Positions 34,543 to 44,020 of a stretch of DNA of 55,288 nt are shown piece after piece (position 1 is the first letter of the stretch; every line of letters starts with the position of its first letter). The position numbers and the translations under genes are program-made. A model generated the notes under the pieces. The model did no database searches and had not been told where the DNA came from. It saw only the letters and a list, made by a program, of their open reading frames with translations. The stretch is from Lachnospiraceae bacterium (GTDB lineage Bacteria; Bacillota; Clostridia; Lachnospirales; Lachnospiraceae): positions 1 through 55,288 of the forward strand of contig JAFQIE010000035.1 of assembly GCA_017397645.1 (NCBI GenBank), given 5' to 3'.

Positions 34543-35397
34543 CTATTTCTTGTTTTGGCGTTTCGCTGCCTCCACCACATGACTTACCAACACAGATGTG
34601 GTCACTGCTCCTACGCCGCCCGGCACGGGAGTGATAGCCTCCACAACACCTTCTGTTTCGTCATAATTGACATCACCGCACAGTTTACCCTCAGCATTCA
34701 CATGAATGCCCACATCTAAAACGGTCTGACCGGAAGTAAAATAGGTTGCCCCAACTACACCGGGCTTACCTGCTGCCACCACTACGATATCTGCCTCCCG
34801 CACGATCTTCTCCATATCCGTTGTTCTGGTATGGCAAATGGTAACCGTAGCGTTCTTGTGCATCAGCATCATTGCGGCGGGTCGGCCCACCACCAGACTT
34901 CTGCCAATGACAACGGCTTTTTTCCCGGTACAATCCATTCCGTAATGGTCTAATATTTCCATACAGGCTTGCGCTGTACAGGGTGCAAAGCCCAATTCCT
35001 TACCGGCAAAAACCCCGGCCAAAGAACCGTCCGTGATACCATCCACATCCTTTTGGGGGTCCAGTGCATTGATGATTCTATCCTCGTTCAAATGTTTCGG
35101 AAGGGGCCTAAACAACAACACCCCGTGTACCGAGACATCTTCGTTTAAAGCATCTATGACCTTCAACAGTTCTTCTTCTGCTACATCCTCAGGAAGCACA
35201 TATTTTTCACAGACAACCCCCAAAGTCTCACAACGCTTGGTGGCACCTTTCTCATAAGAAATATCGCTTTCCTTCTCGCCCACCCGCACAATTGCAAGTT
35301 TGGGGAATATCCCCTTCTCCTGCAACGCGGTTACTTCTTGCTTGATTTTTTCATTCAAGGAAGCATTTACTTCCTTACCCAGCAATTGTCTTGCCAT
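34543..35397 (-). CDS. folD: Bifunctional methylene-THF dehydrogenase / methenyl-THF cyclohydrolase
   Basis: 284 residues. FolD interconverts 5,10-methylene-, 5,10-methenyl- and 10-formyl-tetrahydrofolate in the cytosol. Seen: the substrate loop VGEKESDISYEKGATKRCE (catalytic Lys region), VLLFRPLPKH (Q of the usual VQLPLP is replaced), DVDGITDGSLA, the NAD(P) site VVIGRSLVVGRPAAMML, and the end TPVPGGVGAVTTSVLV. AAGGAG precedes the ATG at 35397; the six-codon longer frame is disfavoured. It lies 28 bases after the fchA-like gene, giving two cyclohydrolase-capable proteins in tandem. Confidence 0.95.
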   Translation of the reverse strand: MARQLLGKEVNASLNEKIKQEVTALQEKGIFPKLAIVRVGEKESDISYEKGATKRCETLGVVCEKYVLPEDVAEEELLKVIDALNEDVSVHGVLLFRPLPKHLNEDRIINALDPQKDVDGITDGSLAGVFAGKELGFAPCTAQACMEILDHYGMDCTGKKAVVIGRSLVVGRPAAMMLMHKNATVTICHTRTTDMEKIVREADIVVVAAGKPGVVGATYFTSGQTVLDVGIHVNAEGKLCGDVNYDETEGVVEAITPVPGGVGAVTTSVLVSHVVEAAKRQNKK

Positions 35398-35425
35398 AAT
35401 TTCTCCTTTGTCCACAGACCCTGCT

Positions 35426-36055
35426 CTATTTCAGTCCTTTTTCCACTTTGGCGAATACTTCATCCGCCAAAACGCCATACTTGGCAATCATATCTTCTGC
35501 TTCCTTGGAAAATTCCTCTGCCAAAGTCTTGTTTTGCATAGATTTCGTATTGATAAATACATTGAGGGATGCACCCAAAAGTGCCGCCTTGCAGGTAGTC
35601 GCACCCACACCAACATCACTGATTGCAAGAACACTTACCTTGGAAGAATAGTCCGCAATTATCTCTATGGCCTCGCAACATTTTCGCATAATTTGAAGAG
35701 GCACCAGACAGGCTTCCTTTAAGGCCGCTTCCATCACTCGCGCCTTTTCCTCCTGCTGTTCCGGAGTTTCTTTAGGCATCCCATAGGCTTTGGAAAGAGG
35801 CTCAAACACTTTGGCATCTTCTTCCACCAGTGCCAAAAGCTCCTGCTGCAACTTCTGTGCCCTTTCATTGAGGTCAATCACTTCCGCCTCTACATCGGCA
35901 TATTTCTTTTTACCTACAGTCAGATTGCCCGCCATATTACCCAGCGCAATGCCAACCGCTCCGATGAGTCCCGAAGCGCCTCCGCCACCGGGCACCGGTG
36001 CTTTGCTGGCAAGCACCTCGACAAATTCTTTGCAACTATATTCTACAAACTTCAT
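35426..36055 (-). CDS. fchA: Cyclodeaminase/methenyl-THF cyclohydrolase family protein
   Basis: 209 residues of the all-helical FTCD_C family: ASKAPVPGGGGASGLIGAVG at the N terminus, GNMAGNLTVGKKKYADVE, and DVGVGATTCKAALLGA. In clostridia, stand-alone members hydrolyse methenyl-THF (FchA) or, in histidine breakdown, deaminate formimino-THF. Here it precedes folD, so one-carbon folate metabolism is the natural role. Start at the ATG beginning MKFVEYSC with GGAG upstream. Confidence 0.85.
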   Translation of the reverse strand: MKFVEYSCKEFVEVLASKAPVPGGGGASGLIGAVGIALGNMAGNLTVGKKKYADVEAEVIDLNERAQKLQQELLALVEEDAKVFEPLSKAYGMPKETPEQQEEKARVMEAALKEACLVPLQIMRKCCEAIEIIADYSSKVSVLAISDVGVGATTCKAALLGASLNVFINTKSMQNKTLAEEFSKEAEDMIAKYGVLADEVFAKVEKGLK

Positions 36056-36068
36056 ATTCTACTCCTTG

Positions 36069-37841
36069 TTATGCCGTGGCATCCTTGTGCACCTGCAACT
36101 CGTACAACTTTTTATAGATACCTCCACGGGACAACAATTCCTGATGGGTGCCCCGTTCTCTGATTTCTCCCTTGTGCATTACCATGATACAGTCCGCATG
36201 TTGAATGGTAGAAAGGCGATGGGCAACCATGATAGTGGTTCTGCCCTCCATCAATTTCTCCAAAGCCTCCTGAATCAACAGTTCTGTTTCCGTATCAATA
36301 TTGGCTGTAGCTTCATCCATTACTAAAATCTTAGGGTCATGCGCCAAAGTTCTGGCAAAGGATAACAGCTGTCGTTCTCCTGCGGAGAAGGTAGCGCCTC
36401 GTTCTGTCACCAATTCCTTATATTTATCCGGCAGTTTCTCAATAAAATGAGACGCATTCACATACTCTGCTGCCGCTTTCACTTCTGCCTCTTCTATTTC
36501 ATCATAAAGACAGATATTTTTCTCGATGTCACCCTCAAAGATAAACACATCCTGTTGCATTTGACCAATGGCACTTCGCAAGCTCTTTTTGCTGATGTTA
36601 CGGATATCTACACCATCGATGTAAATATTTCCTTTTTGGATATCATAATATCTTCCAATCAGATTCAGGATAGAAGACTTTCCTGCTCCCGTAGCTCCTA
36701 CAAAAGCAATGCTTTGTCCGGGATCTATCACAAAGGACACATCCCGCAGCACATAGTTTTCATTGTCATAAGCGAACCACACATGGGAAAACTCGATTTT
36801 CCCCTTGATATCCGTCAGTTCTACGGGATTTTCAGTCTCCGGCACCAAAGGCACCTCATTCATCACAGTAAAAATCTTCTCCGCTGAGGCAATGGAAGAC
36901 TGTAAAGTCGAAAAATGCTCCGCCAATTCCTGAATGGGCTCAAAGAAGGAATTGATGTACTGTGAAAAAATATACAGTGTACCCACGGAAATCACTTCAT
37001 GAAGCACATCCCTGCTACCCACACCTAACACTATCATCAAGGATAAAGTACTCAAAAGCACACTCAAGGGACGGAAAATGGCGAATACCATCAGCTCACG
37101 GAAATACGCCCGATATAATTCGTGGTTTTTCCCGTCAAACTCCTCCATCTTGCGCTTTTCACGACCGAAAATCTGGATGACCCGCATACCGGAAATGTTT
37201 TCCGAAAGAAATGTGTTGATATCCGTAAGCTTGGTTCTGGCCAAACGGTATGCCTGTCGGGCCAACTTTCTAAAAATGATAGCCAACACCCCTACCACGG
37301 GCAGCAACACAAAGGACCACAGTGCCAGACGCCAGTCCAAAATCAGCATCACCACTGCAAGCCCTATAATCTTGATAACATTACGGAACAGGCGCACCAA
37401 GATGCCGGAATACATTTCATTCAATGCTTCCACATCATTGGTCACTCTGGTCACCAGTTTGCCCACTGGCGTGATGTCAAAATATCTGCTGCTTAAGGAT
37501 TGGATATGCGCGTATAACTCCCCTCGCACGGTATGAATGATCTTCTGCCCTGTTTTTTGCAAAATCCATGTCTGCGCCAGGTTAAATACCATACTCAACA
37601 CCAGTACAATGCCGTATTTGATGGCGGTATCCACAATGACGGAATAATCGCCCTGCTCCGAGAACAAATCCACCGCGTCGCCAATCAACATAGGACGATA
37701 CAGGTCGATTCCGGCCAATATCAGCACCAAAACCAAACTCAATGCCATCCAACCGGCATAGGGCTTCATGTAAGCGAGCAAACGAAGCATGGCATTGCCG
37801 GAATAATTCGATTCAATTTTATCATCTGTGTATTTACTCAT
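36069..37841 (-). CDS. ABC exporter half-transporter, catalytically intact subunit
   Basis: 590 residues: six transmembrane helices (to ~310) then an ABC domain. Walker A VGATGAGKSS, Walker B ILVMDEATANID with the catalytic Glu, H-loop VAHRLST. Its signature is FSAGERQ instead of LSGGQ. Paired with the upstream gene (13-base gap), which has the opposite asymmetry, it fits a heterodimeric multidrug/lipid exporter of the TM287/288 or BmrCD type. The substrate is unknown. Confidence 0.9.
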   Translation of the reverse strand: MSKYTDDKIESNYSGNAMLRLLAYMKPYAGWMALSLVLVLILAGIDLYRPMLIGDAVDLFSEQGDYSVIVDTAIKYGIVLVLSMVFNLAQTWILQKTGQKIIHTVRGELYAHIQSLSSRYFDITPVGKLVTRVTNDVEALNEMYSGILVRLFRNVIKIIGLAVVMLILDWRLALWSFVLLPVVGVLAIIFRKLARQAYRLARTKLTDINTFLSENISGMRVIQIFGREKRKMEEFDGKNHELYRAYFRELMVFAIFRPLSVLLSTLSLMIVLGVGSRDVLHEVISVGTLYIFSQYINSFFEPIQELAEHFSTLQSSIASAEKIFTVMNEVPLVPETENPVELTDIKGKIEFSHVWFAYDNENYVLRDVSFVIDPGQSIAFVGATGAGKSSILNLIGRYYDIQKGNIYIDGVDIRNISKKSLRSAIGQMQQDVFIFEGDIEKNICLYDEIEEAEVKAAAEYVNASHFIEKLPDKYKELVTERGATFSAGERQLLSFARTLAHDPKILVMDEATANIDTETELLIQEALEKLMEGRTTIMVAHRLSTIQHADCIMVMHKGEIRERGTHQELLSRGGIYKKLYELQVHKDATA

Positions 37842-37854
37842 ACCACATTACCTC

Positions 37855-39627
37855 TTAAAGCTTCGTCAATTCCTGCTCCAACTGTTGTTTCTCGTAAATA
37901 TGTGCATAGAAACCACCCAATGCCATCAACTCCTCATGGGTGCCATACTCGGTTAACTCACCTTCTGTCAGCACAGCCACGTGGTCTGCCTTCTGCAAAG
38001 TAGAAATTCGATGTGCAATGACGATGGTGGTCTTACCCTCTCTTATACGAAGCAGATTGTCCAAAATCTGCTCCTCTGTATCCGTATCCACCGCGGACAG
38101 GGAATCATCCAATATCAAAATAGAGGCATCCTTAAGTAGTGCTCTCGCAATGGAGCTTCTCTGCTTCTGCCCTCCGGACAAGGTTACGCCCCGTTCTCCT
38201 ACCAATGTACCATACCCTTCCGGGAACTCCATAATATTATCATGAATACAAGCATCCTTTGCCGCCTGCTCAATGGACTGACGCAAAGCAGGGTTATCCT
38301 CTATTCTTTCCTCTAAACCAAATGCAATATTCTCTTCCAAGGTATCAGAAAACAAGAAATTATCCTGGGGCACATACGCCATATCTTTTCGTAATACAGC
38401 AAGGGGGTAAGATGTAATGGGCTTCCCGTCAATCAAAAGCGTCCCTTCCTCACAGTCATACACGCGGAGCAACAAATCTGCCAATGTAGATTTTCCGCTT
38501 CCGGTTCTGCCCAAGATACCCAGCATTTCTCCTTTTTGCACATGAAGGTTGATATTTTTTAGTACCGGGATATCCGAATCCGGGTACGCAAAAGTAAGAT
38601 TCTTTAATTCGATCTCACCCGCTATCTCCTGATTTTCTTCATCGGGAATCACCCTGTCCAAAATATCCGGCTCTTCCCTAAAAATCGCGGCAATTCTCTG
38701 AAATGCTGCTGCCGCCTGGCTAAAAGTATTTACGCTATCGCCACAGGCAATCATGGGCCACACCAGCATACCGATGTAGGAGTTAAATGCCACATACTGA
38801 CCTACGCCGATTCGTCCGTCCAACACCATTTTGCCGCCCACAATCAGGGTAAGCAACATACTGATACCTGTTATCGTGTCTAAAATAGGATGAAAGATAG
38901 CACGCAATTTTACAACAGCCAAATTTTTATCCATATTGTTAAGGCTGGCTTCCTCAAATGCCTGATAATCCTTCTCCTCCTGCACAAAAGCCTTTAACAC
39001 ACGAACTCCCGCCAGGCTCTCCTGCACCTTGTCCGACAACCCCGAAAAAGCCTTCTGGCGCGCCAACTGTCTTTTCTTAGACTCCTTGGCATAGAAATAA
39101 CAACCCACTGCCACCAAGGTCATGGGAATGAATGCCACCAGCATCAACTTCACATCTACGTACAATGCCATCTTCACTAAGACCATGATGGTCATCACAA
39201 CCGCATCGAAGGCCGCGATAACCGCGTGACCCACGGCCATTCTGACCGCCTGCAGGTCATTGGTAAAATGGGCCATCAAATCGCCCGTTTTGTGATGGTT
39301 AAAATACCTTGCAGACAGGGTCTCCAAATGCCCAAACATGTCGTTTCGCAAATGGTACTCAATTCCTCTTGCCGAACCATTGATAAAAAATCTCCAACCA
39401 ACTCTGCAAAGCACCATGGTAACTCCCACAACCAGAAGCTTCAGCAAAAGCATCTTCACACCGTCCATACCCAAAGTGCCTTCGGATAAGCCATCGATGA
39501 TTTCACCGGTATATTGGGGTACATAGAGACCTGCCAGGTCTACAATTATTAAAATAAGGATTCCCGCCATATAGTGCCATTTATATCTCAACACATAGGG
39601 CCATAGGGAGAATTTCTTCTTTTCCAT
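37855..39627 (-). CDS. ABC exporter half-transporter with degenerate catalytic site
   Basis: 590 residues, the same fold as its partner. Walker A LGRTGSGKSTL and signature LSGGQKQR are canonical, but Walker B reads ILILDDSLSAVD, with Asp at the catalytic Glu position. In heterodimeric exporters this Asp site combines with the partner's altered signature to make one non-hydrolytic site. N-terminal TMD residues ~15-310. It follows the HD-domain gene by 15 bases, in the same direction. Confidence 0.9.
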   Translation of the reverse strand: MEKKKFSLWPYVLRYKWHYMAGILILIIVDLAGLYVPQYTGEIIDGLSEGTLGMDGVKMLLLKLLVVGVTMVLCRVGWRFFINGSARGIEYHLRNDMFGHLETLSARYFNHHKTGDLMAHFTNDLQAVRMAVGHAVIAAFDAVVMTIMVLVKMALYVDVKLMLVAFIPMTLVAVGCYFYAKESKKRQLARQKAFSGLSDKVQESLAGVRVLKAFVQEEKDYQAFEEASLNNMDKNLAVVKLRAIFHPILDTITGISMLLTLIVGGKMVLDGRIGVGQYVAFNSYIGMLVWPMIACGDSVNTFSQAAAAFQRIAAIFREEPDILDRVIPDEENQEIAGEIELKNLTFAYPDSDIPVLKNINLHVQKGEMLGILGRTGSGKSTLADLLLRVYDCEEGTLLIDGKPITSYPLAVLRKDMAYVPQDNFLFSDTLEENIAFGLEERIEDNPALRQSIEQAAKDACIHDNIMEFPEGYGTLVGERGVTLSGGQKQRSSIARALLKDASILILDDSLSAVDTDTEEQILDNLLRIREGKTTIVIAHRISTLQKADHVAVLTEGELTEYGTHEELMALGGFYAHIYEKQQLEQELTKL

Positions 39628-39642
39628 GGTTTTCTCCTGTTG

Positions 39643-40302
39643 TTACATCAGTTCCTGGTCATTGATGACCAACTTAAATCTCAAACCAAGCTTGTCCGCC
39701 GCTTTTCTGCACAGCAACATACGGTTTAGGAATATTTCGAAATACTCCATCACGGAACACATGGTGGTATCAATCTTTAATGTGGATCGAATATAAGCGT
39801 CCCTTACGATTTCTACCTTACTTTCCTTTACTGCAAAATTTACCCGGTCATGAATGTCAAAATCCATTCCTTCTATCTTGCGCACTCTCGTATAGCGCAC
39901 ATCGGTTTTATCCGCCAAAATCAACGCTGCTGCCACCGGATTCACAGGAAAAGCTGTGGACTCATCATGGTTTCCAATGGCCGTGATAATGGTAGCAATG
40001 TCCTCCGGATCCGCTCCCATTCTGTCCAAAATTCGAAACGCCATGACCGCGCCGGACTGTGCATGATCCACCCGGTTCACCACATTGCCGCTATCGTGAA
40101 GATATCCGGCCATCCATGCCAGTTCCGCATCTCTTTCACTATATCCTAATATGGTTAGAATCTCACTTGCTGTTTCCGCCACTTTGGTCACATGGGCGAA
40201 ACTATGCTCTGTATACCCTAACGCGATTAACGATTCATCCGCTTTTTGGATGTAGGTTCTAATCTCCTCATTTTTTCTAATATCATCACGGGTAATTTTC
40301 AT
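39643..40302 (-). CDS. HD-domain phosphohydrolase
   Basis: 219 residues. HD superfamily ligands are visible: HSFAHVTKVAE (first His), GYLHDSGNVVNRVDHA (His-Asp plus a further His), GNHDEST and ILADKTDVRYTRVR. The substrate is probably a phosphate ester or nucleotide; it is not determinable. It sits between the TatD gene (9-base gap) and the ABC exporter (15-base gap). Confidence 0.85.
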   Translation of the reverse strand: MKITRDDIRKNEEIRTYIQKADESLIALGYTEHSFAHVTKVAETASEILTILGYSERDAELAWMAGYLHDSGNVVNRVDHAQSGAVMAFRILDRMGADPEDIATIITAIGNHDESTAFPVNPVAAALILADKTDVRYTRVRKIEGMDFDIHDRVNFAVKESKVEIVRDAYIRSTLKIDTTMCSVMEYFEIFLNRMLLCRKAADKLGLRFKLVINDQELM

Positions 40303-40311
40303 AGAATAATT

Positions 40312-41145
40312 TCAGTCTCCTGTTTTCGTAAATATTTCTATATTTAATATCCTTCCGTTCCCTTGTCCGTAATTCTTCATTCGATACAATTTGACCGCAT
40401 TCTCCCAAGTAATGCTGCGCACCTCTTCCTCTGTGATGCCTTTTATTTTTGCCAATTCTGCAACCACATATTTCAAATTGGTGGAATCATTTCGTTTTCC
40501 TCTGTTAGGCACGGGTGCAAGGTACGGACAATCCGTTTCTAATACGATTTTGTCCATGGGAATGTATTGTGCTGCTTCCTTCAGCTTCTTTGCGTTGCTG
40601 AAAGTCAGCACGCCACCGATTCCGATATAGAAGCCCATGTCCAGAACTTCTCTGGCCGTTTCCTTGGTATAGGAATAGCAATGCACCACACCGCCGATTT
40701 CCTCTGCCTTCACGGCATGCATGATGTCCAGCGTGTCCTTTGCCGCTTCTCTGGAATGAATCACCACAGGCTTGCCTATTTTTCTTGCCAGCTCCATTTG
40801 GCGGACAAACCAATTCTTCTGGATTTCCCTGTCCGGCTCGTCCCAATAATAGTCCAAGCCAATCTCTCCCACGGCAACACATTTTGGGTGCATACAGGCT
40901 TCCTCCAACCACGTAAAAGTTTCTTCCATAAGTTGGTCCGTGTCGCAGGGATGAATTCCCAATGCACCAAATACAAAAGGATACTTGTCCATCAATTCTA
41001 TGGTCTTTTCACAGGACGTAAGGCTGGCCCCGATATTTACAATCCGGCCAATTCCCTGCTCCGGCAGGCTTTGCAATAGTTCTTCTCTGTCTCCGTCAAA
41101 TGCCTCATCGTCATAATGGGCATGGGTTTCAAAAATATCCGACAT
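40312..41145 (-). CDS. TatD family metal-dependent hydrolase
   Basis: 277 residues. The TIM-barrel metal ligands are visible: ETHAHYDDEAFDGDR (H-x-H), VGEIGLDYYWD (Glu), VIHSREAA, VHCYSYTKE and LETDCPYLAPVP (Asp). TatD proteins act as DNases/phosphoesterases in DNA repair and quality control. A short C-terminal tail (~15 residues, NGRILNIEIFTKTGD) exceeds the usual end. It is often placed near rsmA in Firmicutes, as here within the same gene run. Confidence 0.93.
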   Translation of the reverse strand: MSDIFETHAHYDDEAFDGDREELLQSLPEQGIGRIVNIGASLTSCEKTIELMDKYPFVFGALGIHPCDTDQLMEETFTWLEEACMHPKCVAVGEIGLDYYWDEPDREIQKNWFVRQMELARKIGKPVVIHSREAAKDTLDIMHAVKAEEIGGVVHCYSYTKETAREVLDMGFYIGIGGVLTFSNAKKLKEAAQYIPMDKIVLETDCPYLAPVPNRGKRNDSTNLKYVVAELAKIKGITEEEVRSITWENAVKLYRMKNYGQGNGRILNIEIFTKTGD

Positions 41146-41207
41146 TATAAAGTCTTCCTTCTCGCTTCTATTCTCTGCACTAAAACCCGATTTCTCTTGC
41201 TACATCT

Positions 41208-41837
41208 TTACGGGCGTGCATTTGCCGGTGTGTCATAGTAAATCACACTCTCTGTAACCACCTTTAACTCTCCATTTTTCACTTCCAAAATGGACGCAGC
41301 ACAGTTGGGCAAACTAATTTTCCAGTAATTCTCCAAGGGAATATCTAACAAGCGGTTTAACTGTCCCCTGTTAAATGCGCCGTGAGCTACAATTAAGATA
41401 GTCTCACACTTCCCTTCCAAGGGCATAATCACTTCATCAAAAAATTCTTTGCCCCTTTGAATTACCTCTTCAAAAGAATCTCCGCCAGGTAGGGGTACAT
41501 ATTTCTCCGGATGCACTAAAAAATTATGAAAAGGATGATTTTCATCTGCTCTTGCTTCTGCAAAATAGGTACCTTCCAAGGGACCTGCATTGATCTCACG
41601 CAGTCTTTGGTCGATTTCAATATCAATCTGTTTATCTCCAAGAATCAAACGGGCTGTTTCCTGTGCTCTGTCAAGAGGCGAACAAAACACCCTGTCAAAC
41701 ACAACATCCCTCAGTGCTTCTCCGCTAACTCTTGCCAATTCCCTTCCATATTCATTCAAGGGAATATCTGCTGCCCCCTGCATTCTGTGGGCCTTATTGT
41801 AATCCGTCTCTCCGTGTCGGAAAAGATATATTTTCAT
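41208..41837 (-). CDS. Histidine phosphatase family protein (phosphoglycerate-mutase-like)
   Basis: 209 residues. The phosphohistidine motif is at the very N terminus (YLFRHGETDYN), followed by FCSPLDRAQETA, LREINAGPLEGTYF and ILIVAHGAFNR (second catalytic His). Cytosolic phosphatase of the cobC/GpmB branch; the substrate is unknown. AAGGAAACATAC sets the ATG at 41837, nine codons inside the longest frame. First gene of the run ending at rsmA. Confidence 0.88.
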   Translation of the reverse strand: MKIYLFRHGETDYNKAHRMQGAADIPLNEYGRELARVSGEALRDVVFDRVFCSPLDRAQETARLILGDKQIDIEIDQRLREINAGPLEGTYFAEARADENHPFHNFLVHPEKYVPLPGGDSFEEVIQRGKEFFDEVIMPLEGKCETILIVAHGAFNRGQLNRLLDIPLENYWKISLPNCAASILEVKNGELKVVTESVIYYDTPANARP

Positions 41838-41925
41838 GTATGTTTCCTTCTCTCTTTTGGGCATAAAAAATCACTTTGTATTGTACCACACTCCCTTTTT
41901 GATGTAAATGTGGCAACGTGGGTTC

Positions 41926-43881
41926 TCACTTGGTCTCATAAGCTTTGGCGGCTTCATTGTACCTATACATAGACAGAATGACATCCTTCAGTGTTTGCGT
42001 GGCGGCTGCATTGTGATACATACTGTTCAGATAAGTGAAGGGACTGTAATTGATTTCTGTCACCGGCTCACCATCTGCTTTTCTGATAATATAAATTCTG
42101 TAATTGTTGCTCAACTCAGCTGGGTTAATGCCTATAATTTCATAGAAATCCACCCCCTGATAATTTCCGGTTCTGCCCTCTACCGGCAGTAGCGTGTTAT
42201 CATCCGCCACATCATATGCAGCGAAATCAAACGCATCCAGGCTATACTTTTCCTCTTCCGTCTTGCTGCCCATCGTAAACTCTGCTCTCAAAGCCGTTTC
42301 CGTACGAAGCACCAGGCTCATACCTCTCACCGCAATCTGGTCCTTTGCAAGCTGTGTATAAGCTTTCTTAGGATAGCCGGCCTGCAGTATAGTCAGTTCT
42401 TCAGGCGTAAAGGGTGCCGGCGTATGCGTTGTTACCAGACCCTCTGCCGTATTTCCAAAATAGGTTTGTGACATAGCACCATAATCCATCATTGCTTGAA
42501 TCAGATGAACCGTTTTAGGGCTTGCAAGAATAGCCTCATTCTGTAGCTGCGCATCGCAGTAAGTCTTCACGGAATAGATATACGGGTTACCAATCGCCTC
42601 ACCATTTTCGTATAACTGCGCCGTAATCTGCTGGTTCATTTCCGTCGCAAACACTTCGCACATAAAACCGTAACGTGGCTTACCGCCCATATTTTTGACA
42701 ATAATATCTGCAGATGTCTTTTCTATCATTTTTCCATTTGCCAAGGTGAACTCCATAGAAAGCGCAGTCCTGTCTACTTTTCCTGTTAAATCCATATAGA
42801 ACGTCACGCCGATACTGTCATTCAATATCAACTGTCTGCCATACAAGGCGGCTTTCCCGTCTATGATTTCACCGCAATCAGCGCAATACCCCTTGTCGTT
42901 TGGCGTATGCCCATGCTCCGGCTCCTGGGTAGGCACAGGCGTAGGTATAGGACTGGGCGTTGGAACCGGACTGGGTGTAGGCACCGGAGTTTCTTCGGGT
43001 TGGGGCACCGGCGTAGGTAAAAAGTCAGGGAATAACTCCGGCTCTTCACTATACAGGTATAGTTTCACATTATCAATATACAGTGCAGAGTCCACCTCTG
43101 TAGCCTCCGGGATACATCGTATCAAAATAGATCCCACATTAGATATGTCGGAATATAAAGGGTTTTGATTATTTGCCCTTAACTTTCCGTTCCAATAGTA
43201 CTTGTAGGTTCTATTCTGCTTATCAATTACCAACTTCAATGTAGCAAAGGTTCCTTTTTCTGCATTGGCTGCATAATAAGCTGACTCCGAATCTTTATGA
43301 TGTAGCAACTGGGTATCATTTAAAGTGTATCCGGCCATAGAAGTGATGGAGCCATTGTAACGCTCATTGAAGCATATTCTATAACCGCTTTCCTTTGTGT
43401 CCTCACCTTGCATTGCGACATCCATCTCCACTACGATAGCATTGGTGTCAGTTGCCGCATCGCCCAAGCAATATTTATATTCTAAATTCTCAAGAATACT
43501 GAATTGTATATACCTTCCGTCTTCGCCCGTATGTACATACGGAATCTTCAAGCATAAATCAGATGCCTTTGCGGTTTGCAGTACTTCCTGTTTGGAAACA
43601 ACGACTGCCTCCTCGTTATCTCCCGACACCAAATACCCCTGATTCGTAGCCATCTCCGTAAACTTCATGCCCAAATTGTAAGAGTCAAAGGTCTCTTTGA
43701 TAGGCGCATACAGCCAACCGGGATTCGGCGTCGCTGTGGGAGCGGGTGCCGACAAAACCTCTGTTGGCACCTCCGAAACCGCGTTGACCTGTCTCACATT
43801 TTCAGAAAAAGGAATTCCGGACAATACTGTAATCACCGCCAGCAACCATATTAATTTTTCTTTTTTTAATCTTTGCCTCAT
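41926..43881 (-). CDS. Secreted surface protein with Pro/Thr linker and Lachnospiraceae-type C-terminal domain
   Basis: 651 residues. A signal peptide (~1-34, hydrophobic LIWLLAVITVLSGIPF) is followed by a ~220-residue region (IKETFDSYNLG, SALYIDNVKLYLY) like a jelly-roll/ConA-type carbohydrate or lectin fold, then a repeat-rich linker (PVPTPSPVPTPSPIPTP), a small CADCG segment, and a ~300-residue C-terminal domain (ALYGRQLILNDSIGVTFYMD) that recurs in clostridial surface proteins but has no known function. No LPxTG or S-layer motif is visible, so secretion without covalent anchoring is likely. Confidence 0.7.
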   Translation of the reverse strand: MRQRLKKEKLIWLLAVITVLSGIPFSENVRQVNAVSEVPTEVLSAPAPTATPNPGWLYAPIKETFDSYNLGMKFTEMATNQGYLVSGDNEEAVVVSKQEVLQTAKASDLCLKIPYVHTGEDGRYIQFSILENLEYKYCLGDAATDTNAIVVEMDVAMQGEDTKESGYRICFNERYNGSITSMAGYTLNDTQLLHHKDSESAYYAANAEKGTFATLKLVIDKQNRTYKYYWNGKLRANNQNPLYSDISNVGSILIRCIPEATEVDSALYIDNVKLYLYSEEPELFPDFLPTPVPQPEETPVPTPSPVPTPSPIPTPVPTQEPEHGHTPNDKGYCADCGEIIDGKAALYGRQLILNDSIGVTFYMDLTGKVDRTALSMEFTLANGKMIEKTSADIIVKNMGGKPRYGFMCEVFATEMNQQITAQLYENGEAIGNPYIYSVKTYCDAQLQNEAILASPKTVHLIQAMMDYGAMSQTYFGNTAEGLVTTHTPAPFTPEELTILQAGYPKKAYTQLAKDQIAVRGMSLVLRTETALRAEFTMGSKTEEEKYSLDAFDFAAYDVADDNTLLPVEGRTGNYQGVDFYEIIGINPAELSNNYRIYIIRKADGEPVTEINYSPFTYLNSMYHNAAATQTLKDVILSMYRYNEAAKAYETK

Positions 43882-43959
43882 ATTTTCCTCTCGCCAATGA
43901 ATACAAACACATTCAACACTATTTTAAAGAATTTTCCTCTAAAACACAATCCCCCTTCG

Positions 43960-43988
43960 TTGACAAATGATACCCCAAAACCTATAAT
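43960..43988 (+). promoter_or_regulatory. Consensus promoter for the DUF89 gene
   Basis: TTGACA (43960-43965), 17 bases, TATAAT (43983-43988): a perfect sigma-A promoter, 32 bases before the ATG. Confidence 0.85.
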
Positions 43989-44020
43989 CAAAGAATACTA
44001 TCATTAGCAAGAGGTTCCCC

